Shown: positions 11,416 through 23,540, counted from the first letter of the stretch. The stretch: DNA of 64,000 bases from Dromiciops gliroides (GCF_019393635.1 NC_057866.1:120279897-120343896), one strand, 5' to 3'. The notes: generated from the sequence alone by a model not told the origin. A program made the numbers and translations.

Positions 11416-12770
11416 TGATAGGTACAACCAAGAAGAGGCCATCACTAGCATCATGATCTTTTCTAGTCACCTCTCCCCTCACTCTGAGAGCTGGTCGCTT
11501 ATAAATGGAGACTCAGTCATGGATACATGACTTCAGGACCCAGAGATTCATAGCTTATATGGCAAAATTCCTTCTTCCTGCCTCCCTCACTATCACTACC
11601 ATTGTACTACTTCCCTGCAAATGCTCTCAAGCATTATCCACTCTCCTCATCTAAATTTAAATCAAAAGCCCCACCATTCTGGTCACTCATGATGTTGCCA
11701 CAACTGCTCATTATATTCCTTCAGATCCTCAATGCTGATTTTGGAAATCACTTTCAAAGAAGTTCTGTTTAAACTTTGAAATTCCAACTCCCATCATGTA
11801 ATTATTTGAATCTTTGAGGAGCTTGTCACATTTTCATGATGACTCTTAATCATTGAGACCAGGTTCTTTAAAGACAAAGTCATTTGTAATTTCTGGAGAT
11901 GATAACATGGTTCTGAATTACCTCAACAATTGCATTCATTTCTATAAATAAACCTGGATGACATTAGACATTTCTTTGACATTTCTTTTCTGACATATTC
12001 TTTATTGAGTTCACATTGCCATCACCAAGGGAGGACCTTTTGATTTTATGCTTGCATCTTAGCTGATTCTTTGATTCCATCCAGAGGTAAACCACTTTCA
12101 GTTACATTCAACAAAATCCAATTGTTTATGTCTGTTGAAAGCCTGTAATATTATAAAGGAAGATGCTTGTTCCAAAATTATTTTGGTAATTTTTAACCTA
12201 TTTATTATGTGCTGTGAAAAATTTATATCAATATTCTTTCTTCTTTTTGGTTAGAAATTGTTCATCTTTCATTAACTCCCTTAAAGTGATGGGTCCTATA
12301 TTTTATTAATATTATATAACCTGTGAGAGTTATCATTAAGATCCTTTCTAATCTATTATACTCCATTTATCACTCTGAAAGTACACATTAACCCTCATAT
12401 TTCACAAACATTGTTTTGGATACATTCTTCCTTTCAAATTTTGATTTCAGGATGTCACTAAGTCCCTGAACATAGTCACGATCTTTCACCATTTTAGATT
12501 TATGAACTATTTTTCTTACTTAGAGTAAACCAAAATATACATCAATACTGATTTCATTTATTGATCCAATGTAAACTCTGCATTAAAGTGTTAATCATTC
12601 AGTCTTTACTTTTTTGTTGTACATTAATAATTTTATACTTATTGATGAAAATGAGATTTTGATACCAATGGGGAAAGATTCCATATGAGAAGGTATTTAA
12701 TGACATTTTCAGTGAAGCCATGTTGATTGATGCAATCTATTAAGAAATAACTGATGAAAACACATTTTTA
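11416..12770. other. Unassigned, apparently unique DNA
   Basis: About 1.35 kb with no recognised gene or repeat. Reading frames are short and broken. Confidence 0.4.
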
Positions 12771-12774
12771 AAAT

Positions 12775-13055
12775 TTTTTTTCTTTTCTTTTCCTCTTTGA
12801 TAATTCCTTAATCTGAAGTTTTGGGTGTTTTTTGACTGTTTTCTCTCACAACTAGCTAATATGGGAATGTTTTCCATGACTACTCATGTATAATTTATTT
12901 TGAATTGCTTGAGTTCTTGTGGGTAGGGGGTGGGAATGGAGGGAGGAAGAGAAGTTGGAACACAAAATTTTTAAAAAATTGATGTTACAATTTGTTTTTA
13001 CACATATTTTGGAAAATAAAATTCTATACAAATGTAAAAAAATTAAAAATCAAAT
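12775..13055 (+). mobile_element. HAL1/L1-type 3' end
   Basis: Contains GATAATTCCTTAATCTGAAG, TTTTCCATGACTACTCATGT, a G-rich stretch (GTGGGTAGGGGGTGGGAATG) and the terminal block TTTTGGAAAATAAAATTCTA. The same blocks occur at 44.6-44.9 kb (reverse) and 61.7-61.9 kb, so this is a 5'-truncated copy of the same family. Confidence 0.8.
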
Positions 13056-13565
13056 GTTTAATAGAAGTTTTGTTATGCCTGTATTTAACTCGGAAGACAG
13101 ACTTAGTTAAATTTAGGGGAAATAATATTGAGTTCATGGCTCGGCATAATCATAAAAGGCTTAAGCTGTCTGCTTAAAAAAAGGACAACTTTTCTACTAG
13201 TTGTTCTTGTCGTTGTTGGCAACATGTTTTCAATGGAAACACGTTTCTATGTGGATACTCTATCCTCACTATACGTGGGTTTATTTTATATATTTGCAGG
13301 ATACAAATAAGCCTTACATGTGGAACTATCTCTTAGAATATATAAATGTATACATAAAGGTGATTTGGGGTGGCTTGTTTGACAAATTACTAAATCAATA
13401 ATATACTGTTCTTTCTACAACCATGGAATTTTGATACATCTACTATTGTTCTTCACTTAATATATTACTTTATTCTATAGGTTTGGAGGTTTTGTTTTAA
13501 TGACAAAAATTGTGACTGTTTAGTAAAATATTTAATTGGCCTATATGTATAGGGGTAACTTGTAT
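13056..13565. other. Unassigned AT-rich DNA
   Basis: No gene or confident repeat. Overlapping short plus-strand frames at 12992-13401 show no motif. Confidence 0.4.
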
Positions 13566-13735
13566 TCTCTTTTAATTTTTTTCAAGTAAGAATTATTTTT
13601 TGTTTGTAAATTATCCCTCCCACCACCACCCATTCCCATTAAGCAAATTTTAAAACACCAAATTCCTCAATACATATCTGGAAAAATAAAGTTTGAATTG
13701 GTTACATTGGTATGAAAATGTATGTCTTTTTCTTC
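13566..13735 (-). mobile_element. Probable L1/HAL1-type 3' end, reverse
   Basis: ATCCCTCCCACCACCACCCA, preceded by a T-rich stretch, resembles the reverse-oriented C-rich 3' UTR seen at 44.7 kb. It is short and diverged. Confidence 0.45.
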
Positions 13736-13764
13736 ATATTATGTTCATCACCTCTCTTTCAGAA

Positions 13765-13995
13765 AGTGAATAGCAGGCTGCATAATGGATACACCATCAA
13801 GCCTGTAGTCAGGAAGACCTGAGTTCAGATATGGCTTCAGACACTTATTAACTCTGGGTTCCTTGGCAAATCATTTAAATTCTGTCTGTCTCAATCCCCT
13901 AGTATGCAAATTGGTGATAATAATAGCAAATTGTTGTATAATTGTAAAGTGCATATATAATGTTTGCATATAGTAGGCACTATATAATTGTTAGC
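13765..13995 (+). mobile_element. MIR-like SINE
   Basis: Head region with AGGAAGACCTGAGTTCAGAT, core TTCAGACACTTATTAACTCT and tail AAATTGGTGATAATAATAGC ... ATAGTAGGCACTATATAATT. This layout is typical of MIR/MON1-type CORE-SINEs. Confidence 0.7.
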
Positions 13996-14640
13996 TATTT
14001 TTCTTCATCATTTCAGATTTATCATTTTGTTAAGAATTCTAAAGCCTTTCAAAATTATTTTTCTCTATAATTTTTATCATTGTACAAATTATTCTACTTC
14101 TGGTCATGTAATTCTATATCACTTCATAAATTTCTTGCTATCTTCCTCTGAAACTGTCCATGTCATCAATTCTCACAGAATTATAATATTCCATAAGAGT
14201 CATATACCACAATTAGTTTAGCCATTCCTCCATAGGGGAAGAGAGACCCTTAGTTTCCAATATGGGCCTAACAAAAAGCTTATGGAGGGGTAGGTAAATA
14301 GATCTTTTTCCTTCTTGCTTGGGAGTATAGGCGTAGTAGTACAGGCATATAGTTTTGTTCAAGAGTATGCACAGTTTATCAATTTTCTGGTCATATTTAC
14401 AAAGTGCTTTCCTGAATGACTCTACTGACAATGTAGCCTGTTTACCAATAGCCCCTCCATCATTTGTCAATTTTGTCTTTTGTTATTTTTCCAATCTGTT
14501 GTATGAGTTAGGCCTCAAAGTTGCTTTAATTTTAATTTCTCTAATTATTAGTGATTTAAAACCCTTATTTTTATGATTATTGGTATTTTATATTTCTTCC
14601 TTTGAAAACTTCCTGCTCTTATACACTTGTTCAAGTCCTC
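13996..14640 (-). mobile_element. L1 ORF2 3' end, reverse
   Basis: On the minus strand this is the degraded C-terminal end of L1 ORF2 and the start of the 3' UTR. Recognisable plus-strand blocks are CATTCCTCCATAGGGGAAGA, AATATTCCATAAGAGTCATA and TTAATTTCTCTAATTATTAG. The frame is broken by many stops. Confidence 0.6.
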
Positions 14641-15144
14641 TTGATAGGATATGCATATGTAATATAAGCATACAAACATGCATATACATGTATGATTGTA
14701 TACATTGATATACACAGGTGTTATTTGCATATGTGTATATATTGTGTGGTTCATTATGTTTATATTTATGGTGTATAAGCTTTCTGTTCTTCCTTTTTCC
14801 CATGTGCCTTTTTCATTTTATTGAGAAATAGAGACAATGGGAAATTCTCCATAACCTCTTTCTTTGAGTTTTTTCTCTTTCCTCTGATTCCTGTAGTTTT
14901 TAAACCTCTGTAATAAAAATTTAATTGATATTGAATATCTTATTTTGTTCCTTGTGCTATTTTGATTCCTGGAGCTGCCTTAATCTCGGGACTTTTTCTT
15001 CTAATTGCTGACAAATGAAATCTCAGACTTTTCAGTTGTATTTTCTTTATTCTTTTCCATGAGTCTTCTATTGTGGTCGTTTCTTGTAACTAGACAATAG
15101 AGTGACCAAGTTTTCTTTTATATGCATCTACATATTATACCTAG
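14641..15144. other. Unassigned AT-rich DNA
   Basis: TATG-rich at 14650-14760, then AT-rich sequence. On the minus strand it follows directly downstream of the 128-codon reading frame and might belong to the same element, but no LTR or motif was found. Confidence 0.35.
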
Positions 15145-15531
15145 TTATGCAATTAGATTTTTGTCATCATCCAATGCTTTTAGCAATCCTAAATAATTAT
15201 CCCATTGATTTTGCCGTGGTATTGTTTGAGGCCTGCATAACCATTCCTCAAGGGCTCCAACTTTCTTCCAATGGTTATTTACAGGTGTAAGAGGCGCTTC
15301 ATTATTCCTCTCTGCCGGTCCTGAAATGTTTTTATACAAGGTGTTTCCTATAAATTCTGTAGGAGACTGTATCTGTTTATTGTGATTATAACAGAAACCA
15401 ATTCTTTTCCTTGCCCCCAATTTGATATTCTTAGTACTGTATGAATCACCATAATTCTTTTTATTAGTAGTAATAATAGTAATAGTACCTGCCAATACAA
15501 ACATACACATATCTGAAATTTTTGATAACAA
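15145..15531 (-). CDS. Unidentified 128-codon reading frame
   Basis: An uninterrupted frame of 128 codons is long for this AT-rich setting. The predicted product starts MLSKISDMCMFVLAGT, a hydrophobic stretch that could be a signal peptide or membrane segment. It continues with a hydrophilic part containing two Cys (near residues 47 and 99), several Asn and Trp residues and a charged end, ALDDDKNLIA. I do not recognise a family. It may be a surviving piece of a retroelement or retroviral gene, or chance. There is no visible promoter, splice site or flanking exon. Treat expression as undemonstrated. Confidence 0.25.
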   Translation of the reverse strand: MLSKISDMCMFVLAGTITIITTNKKNYGDSYSTKNIKLGARKRIGFCYNHNKQIQSPTEFIGNTLYKNISGPAERNNEAPLTPVNNHWKKVGALEEWLCRPQTIPRQNQWDNYLGLLKALDDDKNLIA

Positions 15532-16510
15532 GAAGACAAACTATGCTTAAGAGACTATTGAAATTAAAGCTCCACATAAAGTATGAGATTTTTTATTTTA
15601 ATATATTGCATTTATGGCATAATCCACCTCATTCTGGAGGAAATAGAGTTTTAAAGGCGAGGCACTACTGGGTCATTGAGGATGACAGGAATCGGCATAA
15701 ATTATTCAAATTATTACCAAGTCTCTCGGAAAATTTGCATTTTCATTGTTCCTTAACTCTGAGTCCTGAAAACACTTCTTCAAAATTACTACATATCTAT
15801 CTTTTTTATTTCAGTTTGTTGCTGCTATTTTAAAAAATCAATCTCTGAGAATAAGTCATGAACAATGGTTTAAAGTACAGGAATCTTCAAATTCCCACAG
15901 ATCCAGAGCCAAAACATAATTACAACTGCAAATGAACTGTGGCATCAACATGAAATTCTAACTCTTGGAAGATATGGCAGTATCTGCTTTATGATATTAT
16001 AAATCTGCATCCCAATTAATTGATTTTATGAAATGATGCTATGCTACTAGTGAATAAAAATAATTTATGAAGGATAATGAAATATTTTTACACACACACA
16101 CCATATACACTCAAACAACACAGAATGGAATCCAAAATAGGGTCCTGACACAAATAAAAAGGCTACTTAGACTGCCATCTAGTACCCATTTATCTGTATA
16201 ACATAAGTATTACAATCTATTGAAAGAACCTCAGGAATTGGAACAAAGGAGATGCCAAAAATGTTGCTTAGAATCACATGAGCTATTCTTTCCACCCTTT
16301 GAACAACAAAAATCTATCTCTGAATTAATTGGAGAGTCAATCATTTATGTAATGTTATAGCATTTCAATCTTCGGACTATATGATGAATTTTAATTGATT
16401 ATTTTTTTTCCTAAGTGTTCAGTAAAAATATTTTTCCCAACCTGTTATTTTCCCTCAAAAGAAACAATGGAGAGATTTACACTGAATTAATTAACTTATT
16501 TGCATAAATA
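15532..16510. other. Unassigned, apparently unique DNA
   Basis: Nearly 1 kb with no confident repeat. A 103-codon plus-strand frame at 15522-15833 has no recognisable features. Confidence 0.4.
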
Positions 16511-16770
16511 TAGAAGAACCTATGTAAGGTGATGCCTCGTTGCAAAAAGAACACTGGACTAGAAATGAAAAAGAGAATGAGCTTTCGTACTGATTCTTTC
16601 ACTTACTTGATTCTCCTATTTACTAGTCATCAGAATATATCTTTATAGCTCAGTTTCTTCATTTATAAAATGAGGATAATAATATTGCACTAACTCACAG
16701 AAATGAGTTTTGTAAATATTATTTGAGCTTTGTAAATATTAAAATTAGCTATACATGTGAGCTATTCTTA
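16511..16770 (+). mobile_element. MIR-like SINE
   Basis: AACACTGGACTAGAAATGAA at the head, TCAGTTTCTTCATTTATAAA and ATGAGGATAATAATATTGCA in the tail, then GAGCTTTGTAAATATTAAAA. This is the MIR/MON1 layout, strongly diverged. Confidence 0.65.
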
Positions 16771-16837
16771 TTATTAATAACCAATAAACATTTATCAAGT
16801 TATTGTTGTTAAGCAATATGTTGCTAGGGGTCAAAAT

Positions 16838-16864
16838 TAGTAGTAGTAGTAGTAGTAGTAGTAG
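16838..16864. repeat. (AGT)n microsatellite
   Basis: Nine consecutive TAG units followed by a degenerate continuation to about 16875. Confidence 0.95.
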
Positions 16865-16875
16865 AGTAGCAGTAT

Positions 16876-17535
16876 TATCACTATTGTTATTACTACTAAT
16901 AAATTTGAAGTGATTCCATTAATGTACGTCACTGTCAAATAAAGGTCTTAGAGCATTTGCAAACAGGCCAAACTGTTTATTATAATGTATGCATATTGCA
17001 TGTTTCTGATTTTAAAAATTATTTTGTGCTGTTTACCACTACTTAACATAATATGTAAAGTGATATGCAAATAAGACTTCCTAGATTCCCATGGACCAAG
17101 AAATGGACAAATGTCATAAGCAAATATTTCTGAAACCTAGAAATCTAAGCCCATAAGCATGATTAAAATTCATTCCAAAAGGAAATGGATCCATATCACA
17201 GATGTCAATGGAAGCTAGTTCAAAGGATATTAATAAAATGTTCTTAAAATCTTGCAGGTACACTGAAAATGTGAAACTATCTCAGAGAGTGTTTCAGAGT
17301 CAGACAGTATCTACTGTATTCTCAGCTGATTGATAGAACACAGAAACTGTTTATTGGTCTAGCTGTCTTTGCCTGAGTGTCAGCACATTAGCACAAAATG
17401 CTGAAATAGACACTGAGGGACAGATCATTGGGGACATGAAATAATCACCACCAAGATTCCAAGAAGTATCTAGAGCCTTGTTGGTACTGGTGCCATCTTC
17501 CTTCTCTCTATAAGAAAGATTATTTCCATCATTCT
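16876..17535. other. Unassigned, apparently unique DNA
   Basis: No gene or confident repeat. TATG-like and A-rich runs only. Confidence 0.4.
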
Positions 17536-17539
17536 ACCA

Positions 17540-17790
17540 GCATCAAGAATGGATTAAAAGGAAGATGTGAGGTGAAGAGGACCCTTAAGAGATTTTTGAG
17601 ATGGTCCAAATTGGGTGGTATTAAGGATTTTATTTTCATGACAATAGCAAGAGAGAGAAAGAAATGGATAAAAGAGATGGTAGAGAGATGCACTGACAGG
17701 ACTATGTAATTTACTGTATATGGGGTCTAATAGAGAAGGAAAAGTCAAAGATAAGCATGAAGGTTTGAATATGGAAGACTTGGTAAATAC
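17540..17790 (-). mobile_element. L2 LINE fragment, reverse
   Basis: GTAGAGAGATGCACTGACAG near 17680 and the purine-rich context match the reverse-oriented L2 reverse transcriptase region. Strongly diverged. Confidence 0.4.
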
Positions 17791-18816
17791 TGGTGAAAGC
17801 TACATAAAAGAAAATAAAAAAGGTTAACTGTAAACATAATATATTTCAGTACTTGTGATTTTCATTTAGGAAACAATGTAGTATTCCAAAATGACAGTAC
17901 CATGTAATCAACTAACAGCAAAAATCTAAGGGACCTTACTGAGAATCCCTCTTTCTTTTGATTCTGTACTGAATTTCCTCCAGAAGAGTCATAAACATCT
18001 ATGGCAAGCATATGTCTCCCTATTTTCCACCTCATTTGATAATGCCAGTCAGAGAACTGCCACGGAAAGCTATCACTGTTGTGACGTGTAAGCAGCACAA
18101 AGGACACAGCTAACATGGGCCACAGAGGCCTGTGAAATGTGCTTCAATAAACAGACGGTTTCCATTTATTAACTTGAATTGTTTATCCAACTTCCTCTGT
18201 TTTCAAAACTCAGGCATCTCCCTTCCTATTAGATACTTATTAGATGGCTACTAACTTTAATGTTGTAATTGGCCAAGCATTGATGCTAAACCATGAGTGG
18301 TTACTTTGTAGTTTGCTCATCAGTGAGCCAGTGGAATGACCTGAGGAACTCAGACTTCTTTCCTGTTGGTGGCTATATCTTGAGGCGGCTTGACCTCAGC
18401 TCCACATCCTGATTCTAGTTCTAGTCATTTAAATGACTTGTCTTTGCTTCTGAATCCAACAAGCAAAGAGATTTCCATAAATGCAAAGGCATTTTAAAAT
18501 TGTTTCTTTTTTCATAGATTGCTATGGCCAAAGGTTTGATAATCAAGTGTGCACATAAACGATGAGAAGCTTTTTCATACTTTGTTGAGGATCATGCCAA
18601 TCTTCAGAGAGCAAAATCATTCCATTTCTGGGACCAAAATTGAAGTTTGTTTCAACATGGCAAAATCTGCCAGAGTTTGTGATCAGCTGGCATATCATAT
18701 GACAATGCAGTCAGTTCCATACCATGATAAAGCATCAGGGAATGATTTCTAATCTGATCCTGTTTTAAAAGATTACATTAACATATACTTAGAATGTGAG
18801 TATTACTTCCCAAAAT
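17791..18816. other. Unassigned, apparently unique DNA
   Basis: About 1 kb without recognised repeats or coding features. The stretch 18360-18760 includes a perfect 16-bp palindrome, AGTCATTTAAATGACT, near 18424 and is discussed as possible regulatory DNA. Confidence 0.4.
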
Positions 18817-18896
18817 TGTGTCTGAGGCCAGATTTGAACTCAGGTACTCCTGACTCCAGGGCCGGTCCTCTATCCACTGTGCCACCTAGCTGCCCC
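18817..18896 (-). mobile_element. CORE-SINE, 5' half only
   Basis: Only the tRNA-like head and first part of the body are present (TGTCTGAGGCCAGATTTGAA to CACCTAGCTGCCCC). The core tail and A-rich end are missing on the left, so the copy is 3'-truncated or partly deleted. Confidence 0.85.
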
Positions 18897-19039
18897 TATT
18901 CTATGTCATTTTACAATAGGCTTTGAAATTGATTATTTCTGTAATATCGATGTTATAGTATAAATTGTTTCCCTAGTTTCCCATACCTTACTATGAATCA
19001 ATTCATTTAACTCTAACCTTGATACTGAGCATAAACCAA

Positions 19040-19520
19040 TTTACCAAATTTACTTATTCAATGCAATACCAATCAAACTACCTGAGAATTACTTTCCAGA
19101 ATAGAAAAAAAAATGCAATTCATATGGAGGCAAAAATAGTCAAATCACAAGGGAAATAATGAAAATAATTAGTAACAAAGGGGCCCTAGCAATGACAATT
19201 CAGAAACTACTGTATATAAGGCAATTATCAAAATAATTTGGCACTGGTTAAAATAGGCATTAATCAGTAAAACAGATTAGGTACACAAACATGTAGAAGC
19301 AAATGTATTTAGTAGCCTAATATTCAATAAACACAAAGACCCTCACTACTGGGATAAGAATTCACTATTTGAAAAAAACTGCTGGGAAAATTGGATAGTA
19401 GAATGGAATAAATTAGATTTAGATCAACACCTCATATCTTATATGAAGATAAGCCCCAAATGGTTACGTGACTTAGATATAAAACTTTGAATCATAAACA
19501 AATTAGAGAAACTAGGGAAA
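19040..19520 (+). mobile_element. L1 ORF2 fragment, downstream of the reverse transcriptase
   Basis: Ordered blocks match the marsupial L1 ORF2 region downstream of the reverse transcriptase: CAATGCAATACCAATCAAAC, ACAATTCAGAAACTACTGTA, GGGATAAGAATTCACTATTT, CTGCTGGGAAAATTGGATAG and AAATGGTTACGTGACTTAGA. The frame is broken. Both ends of the L1 are missing. Confidence 0.75.
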
Positions 19521-19734
19521 TTACTCCCAATAAGCCTCTATGAGGAATAAGATAGTGATCTGGTCCCTTGAGAAAAGGACTAAGTGCTATCTTCTGGAAA
19601 AGAGCCAAACTAAGGAGAGCAGTAACAGAACTGATTGGCAGATAGAGGGCAAATACCATCTGCTGGAAGAGAGATGAATTGCAGAAAGCTGTGAATAGGA
19701 TTATAACAATGTCTTTATATTGCTTATAAGAAAA

Positions 19735-19840
19735 CCAAGACCCATAAAGGGTTAAGTGATTTTCCCTAATCACAAAGTTGAAAAGTGAGAGAGATGCTAT
19801 TGGAACCTGGGTCCTCTTTCTTTATAACCAATGATTTTTT
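19735..19840 (-). mobile_element. MIR-like SINE fragment, reverse
   Basis: AAGGGTTAAGTGATTTTCCC followed by CTATTGGAACCTGGGTCCTC is the reverse-oriented MIR core and head. Confidence 0.55.
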
Positions 19841-20029
19841 TTTAATTGTAGCAAATGAGCAACCACCCTATATTATAGAACTGAACTCTGGGGAACAGTA
19901 AAGTAGAAGTGAGTAAGTGTCACTTGGAGGACCAATGATACTTGATGAAAAATGGCGATAGCTGCAATACACTAAAGAGGAGTACTGACAGAAAGCAGAG
20001 GACAGAAGAGAATAGCAGTATCACAGGTT

Positions 20030-20145
20030 TTTATATGTACTGATTAACACAATGCCTGGCACATAGTAGGTGTTCAATAAATTTTTAATGGTTGATATAC
20101 TAAGAATAGAATTTAGAGGTCATCTATTCTAACCCTCGCCCGATA
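20030..20145 (+). mobile_element. L2 3' end and an adjoining CR1/L3-like remnant
   Basis: AATGCCTGGCACATAGTAGG and TTCAATAAATTTTTAATGG are the L2 terminus. The next bases, TTTAGAGGTCATCTATTCTA, resemble a CR1/L3 3' region in the other orientation. Confidence 0.6.
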
Positions 20146-20329
20146 GAAAGGAGGCAGGGGGGCAGGGAAGAGATTGGATTAGACTGGGCCTTGGAAAATG
20201 GTTAGGATTAGAGTTTTTGTTTGTTCTACTGGACCTGGGATTTTTTCTGTATAGTGAACTTCTAATAAGGAAACTTCTTCTACCACTATGGGTTTTTGCC
20301 TTCTCTGAAACTTATAGACTTGGAGTATT

Positions 20330-20430
20330 CCTGGAGCACTGAAAGGTTTAAATGACATGCCCAGGATAACAAGGCCAGAAGATGTCAGATCTAAGAATGG
20401 AACTCAAGTCTTCTTAATCTTTCTACTATG
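20330..20430 (-). mobile_element. MIR/L3-type fragment, reverse
   Basis: TTTAAATGACATGCCCAGGA and GGAACTCAAGTCTTCTTAAT match the reverse core of a MIR-like element. Confidence 0.5.
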
Positions 20431-20655
20431 CTCCAATTCCTTTCTAGTATATCTGGGTGGCTATTATTGCTATGTGTCACCCGCAGTCTTCAGTATAACA
20501 TTTTGTATACAGTGGGCATTTGATACAGTTTCTTTTGCCTTCATATCCATGGTAGAATTCTCAAATATCTTTACGGAAACATTTAACTGCATGAGAAACC
20601 ACTATTAAAGGAGCTACTATTTGTAGGAACCACTTTTTTATGATAGAAAAAGAAA
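20431..20655. other. Unassigned DNA
   Basis: A short plus-strand frame (20357-20608) overlaps a repeat remnant and has no recognised motif. Confidence 0.4.
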
Positions 20656-20659
20656 TAAT

Positions 20660-21240
20660 AATCATCAACAAAAATGTATTAATCCCTAATCTGTGCCAAG
20701 AACTATGCTAAGTGTTGAGAATATAAAGATGAAAATGAAGAGCCTCTAACACAAGGTACTGATGTATTAGGGGTTACAACATGTACATATATAAACATGT
20801 AGGAAATATATTCACAATAAATACCGAGGAACTGAGGATTTGCAACTAGAAAGATCAGGAAAGGCTTTATGTAAAAGGTGATACTTGTCTTGAGGACCAA
20901 ATCATGAAGTAAATAAGAGGTCCTACGAGGTAGAGGTTAAGAAGGTATTCATTCCAGGCAAAGAGACAGTGGGTGCCAACTAAGAGATGAACAGTTATGT
21001 GTGAGGAAGAACAAGAAGGCAAGTCTGGCTAGAATACAGAGTACAAGAAGAAGCTGCAAATGCAGATTTGCACCAGGTTGTGAAGGACATTCAAAGCCGA
21101 ACTGCACAATTTATATGTAACCTTAATGGTAATAAGAAATGACAAGACTTTACTGAGGAGTTGAGTGACATGGTTGGAACTACGGTTTAGGAAAATAGCT
21201 TCAATAGCCATATGGAGGATTATTCAGTCTGTTTAATTCT
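20660..21240 (-). mobile_element. L2 LINE fragment, reverse
   Basis: Starts as the reverse of an L2 terminus (AATGTATTAATCCCTAATCT, then CCAAGAACTATGCTAAGTGT). It continues through GGTATTCATTCCAGGCAAAG, CACCAGGTTGTGAAGGACAT and TGAGTGACATGGTTGGAACT, ordered blocks of the L2 ORF2 end. Confidence 0.7.
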
Positions 21241-21529
21241 GGTATTACATAGCATCTATTTACTTGGCATTTATGTTAGCCTTTTTATCCCCCAACACCC
21301 AGCTACTTCCTTAGTTGCAGGGAAATTCTAAATAAAATTAAACCTTGAATCTTACTTGGCTCTGGTTCGAAGTTGGAATAGGTAATTCTTTCAGAAAGGC
21401 TTTACATATGCTAGTGTTTCTTCTATCAATTAGAGTGCATTAAGGAACCATTTTAGGAAATTGATTAAAACAGAGAATTTATCTAGTTCTTACATATTGA
21501 AATATGTTCTGACAAAAGCATTCATTATA

Positions 21530-22163
21530 ATCTTTCCCTTCTAAATTCTTCCTCTTCTACCTTCCCTGTTACTGTAAAGAGGCACCATGCTCCCAATCAG
21601 TCACGCTTGCAAACTATGCATTATCCTTGACTCCTCACTATCTCTTACCTTCCATATTGAAGTTGTTCTCAGGGCCAGTCAATTTCAACCTCAGCATCAT
21701 CTCTCTAATATGTCCCCATCTGTCCGCTGACACTGTCAAAACTCTAGCATAGGCCCTCCATCTCACTCCTGAATTATTGCAATAGCCTGATGGTGAGAGT
21801 GACTTCTGCAAGGGTCTCCCCACTTTAATCCATCCTCCATTCAGTCGCCAAGATGATTGTCCTAAAGTTCAGGTCTTACAATACCACTACCCTACTCATA
21901 TGGCCCCAGGAGAAACACAAAATGATCTGTTGGGTATTCAAAGTCCTTCATACCCTAGCCACTTCTATTTTTTCAATCTTCTTATCCATTCTTCCCTGCC
22001 AAATCCTCTTTGATCTAATGACACTTATCTCCTGACTGTTCCATGAACAAGACACTCCATCTCTAGGCTCTATGCATTCTTTCTGTCTGTCTGTCATGCC
22101 TGGAATACCTTCCCTCTTCCTCTCCACCTAGTGATTTACCTGTTTTCCTTTAAGACCCAATTA
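21530..22163 (+). mobile_element. L2 LINE, upstream part of a split copy
   Basis: One of the better preserved L2 stretches: ATCCTTGACTCCTCACTATC, ATTATTGCAATAGCCTGATG, TCCATCCTCCATTCAGTCGC, AACAAGACACTCCATCTCTA and GTCATGCCTGGAATACCTTC. These are the end of the reverse transcriptase domain and the ORF end. The copy stops at AAGACCCAATTA, where an L1 inserted, and resumes at 23703. Confidence 0.8.
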
Positions 22164-23540
22164 TTTTTTTATCATAAAAGGATTTTATTGTTTTCTAGTT
22201 ATATGTAGAGATAGTTTTTGGCATTTGTTTTTATAAGATTTCTAGTTCCAAATTTTTCTCCCTCTCTCCCTTTCATCCACCCTCCCCAAGGCAGCAAGCA
22301 ATCTGATATAGGTTATATGTGTACAATCACATTAAACATATTTCTGCATTAGTCATGCTGTGCAAGAAGAATCAGAAAAAAAGGGGAAAAGCTCAAGAAA
22401 AACCAGAAAAGTAGAAATAGTATGGTTCAATATGCATCAATATTCCACAGTTCTTTTTTCTGGATTTAGAGAGCACTTTCCATCATGAAATAGTCCTTTA
22501 GAACAATCTTGGGCCATTGCCTTGCTGAGAAGAATCAAGTCTATCACAGTTGATCAGCACACAATGTTTTTGATACTATGTACAATGTTCTCCTGGTTCT
22601 GCTCATCTCACTCAGCATCAATTCATGCAAGTCCTTCCAGGTTTCTCTGAAATCTGCCAACTCATTGTTTCTTACAGCTCAATAGCATTCTATTACATTC
22701 ACATACCACAACTCCTTCATCCATTCACCAGTTGATGGGCATCCCCTTAATTTCCAATTTCTTGCCACCACAAAAAGATCAGCTATAAATATTTTTGTAC
22801 ATGTGGGTCCTTTTCCTTTTTTTATGATCTCTTTGGGGAAAAGACCTAATAGTGGTATTGCTGGGTCAAAGAGTATGCACATCTTTATAGCCTTTTGGGC
22901 ATGGTTCCAAATTGTTCTCCAGTATGGTTGGATCAGTTCACAGCTCCACCAACAATGCATTAGTGTTCCAGTTTTTCCATAGCTTCTCCAATATTTATTA
23001 TTTTACATTTTTGTCATATTAGCCAATCTCATAAGTGTGAATTGGTACCTCAGAATTGTTTTAATTTGCATCTCTCTAATCAATAGTGATTTGGAGCATT
23101 TTTTCATGTGGCAATAGATAGCTTTGATTTCTTCATCAGAAAACTTCCTGTTCATATCCTTTGACCACTTCTCAAATGGGAAATGACTTGGATTCTTATA
23201 AATTTGATCTAGTTCCTGATATATTTTAGAAATGAGGCCTTTATCAGAAGTACTGGCTATAAAAATTGTTTCCCAGCTTTTTTTCTCCCTTTTTATTTTG
23301 GATAAATTACTTCTGTTTGTACAAAACCTTTTTAATTTAATGTAATCAAAATCATCCATTTTGCATTTCATAATATTCTCTATCCCTTGTTTGGTCATAA
23401 ACTGTTCTCCTTTCCATAACCCTAAGAGATAAATTATTTCTTCCACTCCTAATTTACCTATGGTATCACCTTTTATGTCTAAATCATGTACCCATTTTGA
23501 CCTTATTTTAGTATAATGTGTAAGATGTTGGTGCAAAGGT
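22164..23540 (-). mobile_element. 5'-truncated L1: ORF2 C-terminus and 3' UTR
   Basis: The minus strand encodes the L1 ORF2 C-terminal region. The upstream piece (23003-23536, 177 codons) contains KLKRFCTNRSNLSKIKRE, TSDKGLISKIYQELDQIY and SLLIREMQIKTILRYQFT. The next (22679-22960) contains MHCWWSCELIQPYWRTIW, FDPAIPLLGLFPKEIIKK and ARNWKLRGCP. The 3' UTR follows to a T-run near 22162. A frame break near 22980 separates the two pieces. The insertion lies in an L2, with flanking AAGACCCAATTA and AAGGTCCAATTA as probable target-site duplication. Confidence 0.9.

Noticed and set aside
23003..23536. 177-codon minus-strand frame as a gene
   Set aside because: It matches the C-terminal part of L1 ORF2 in a truncated insertion.
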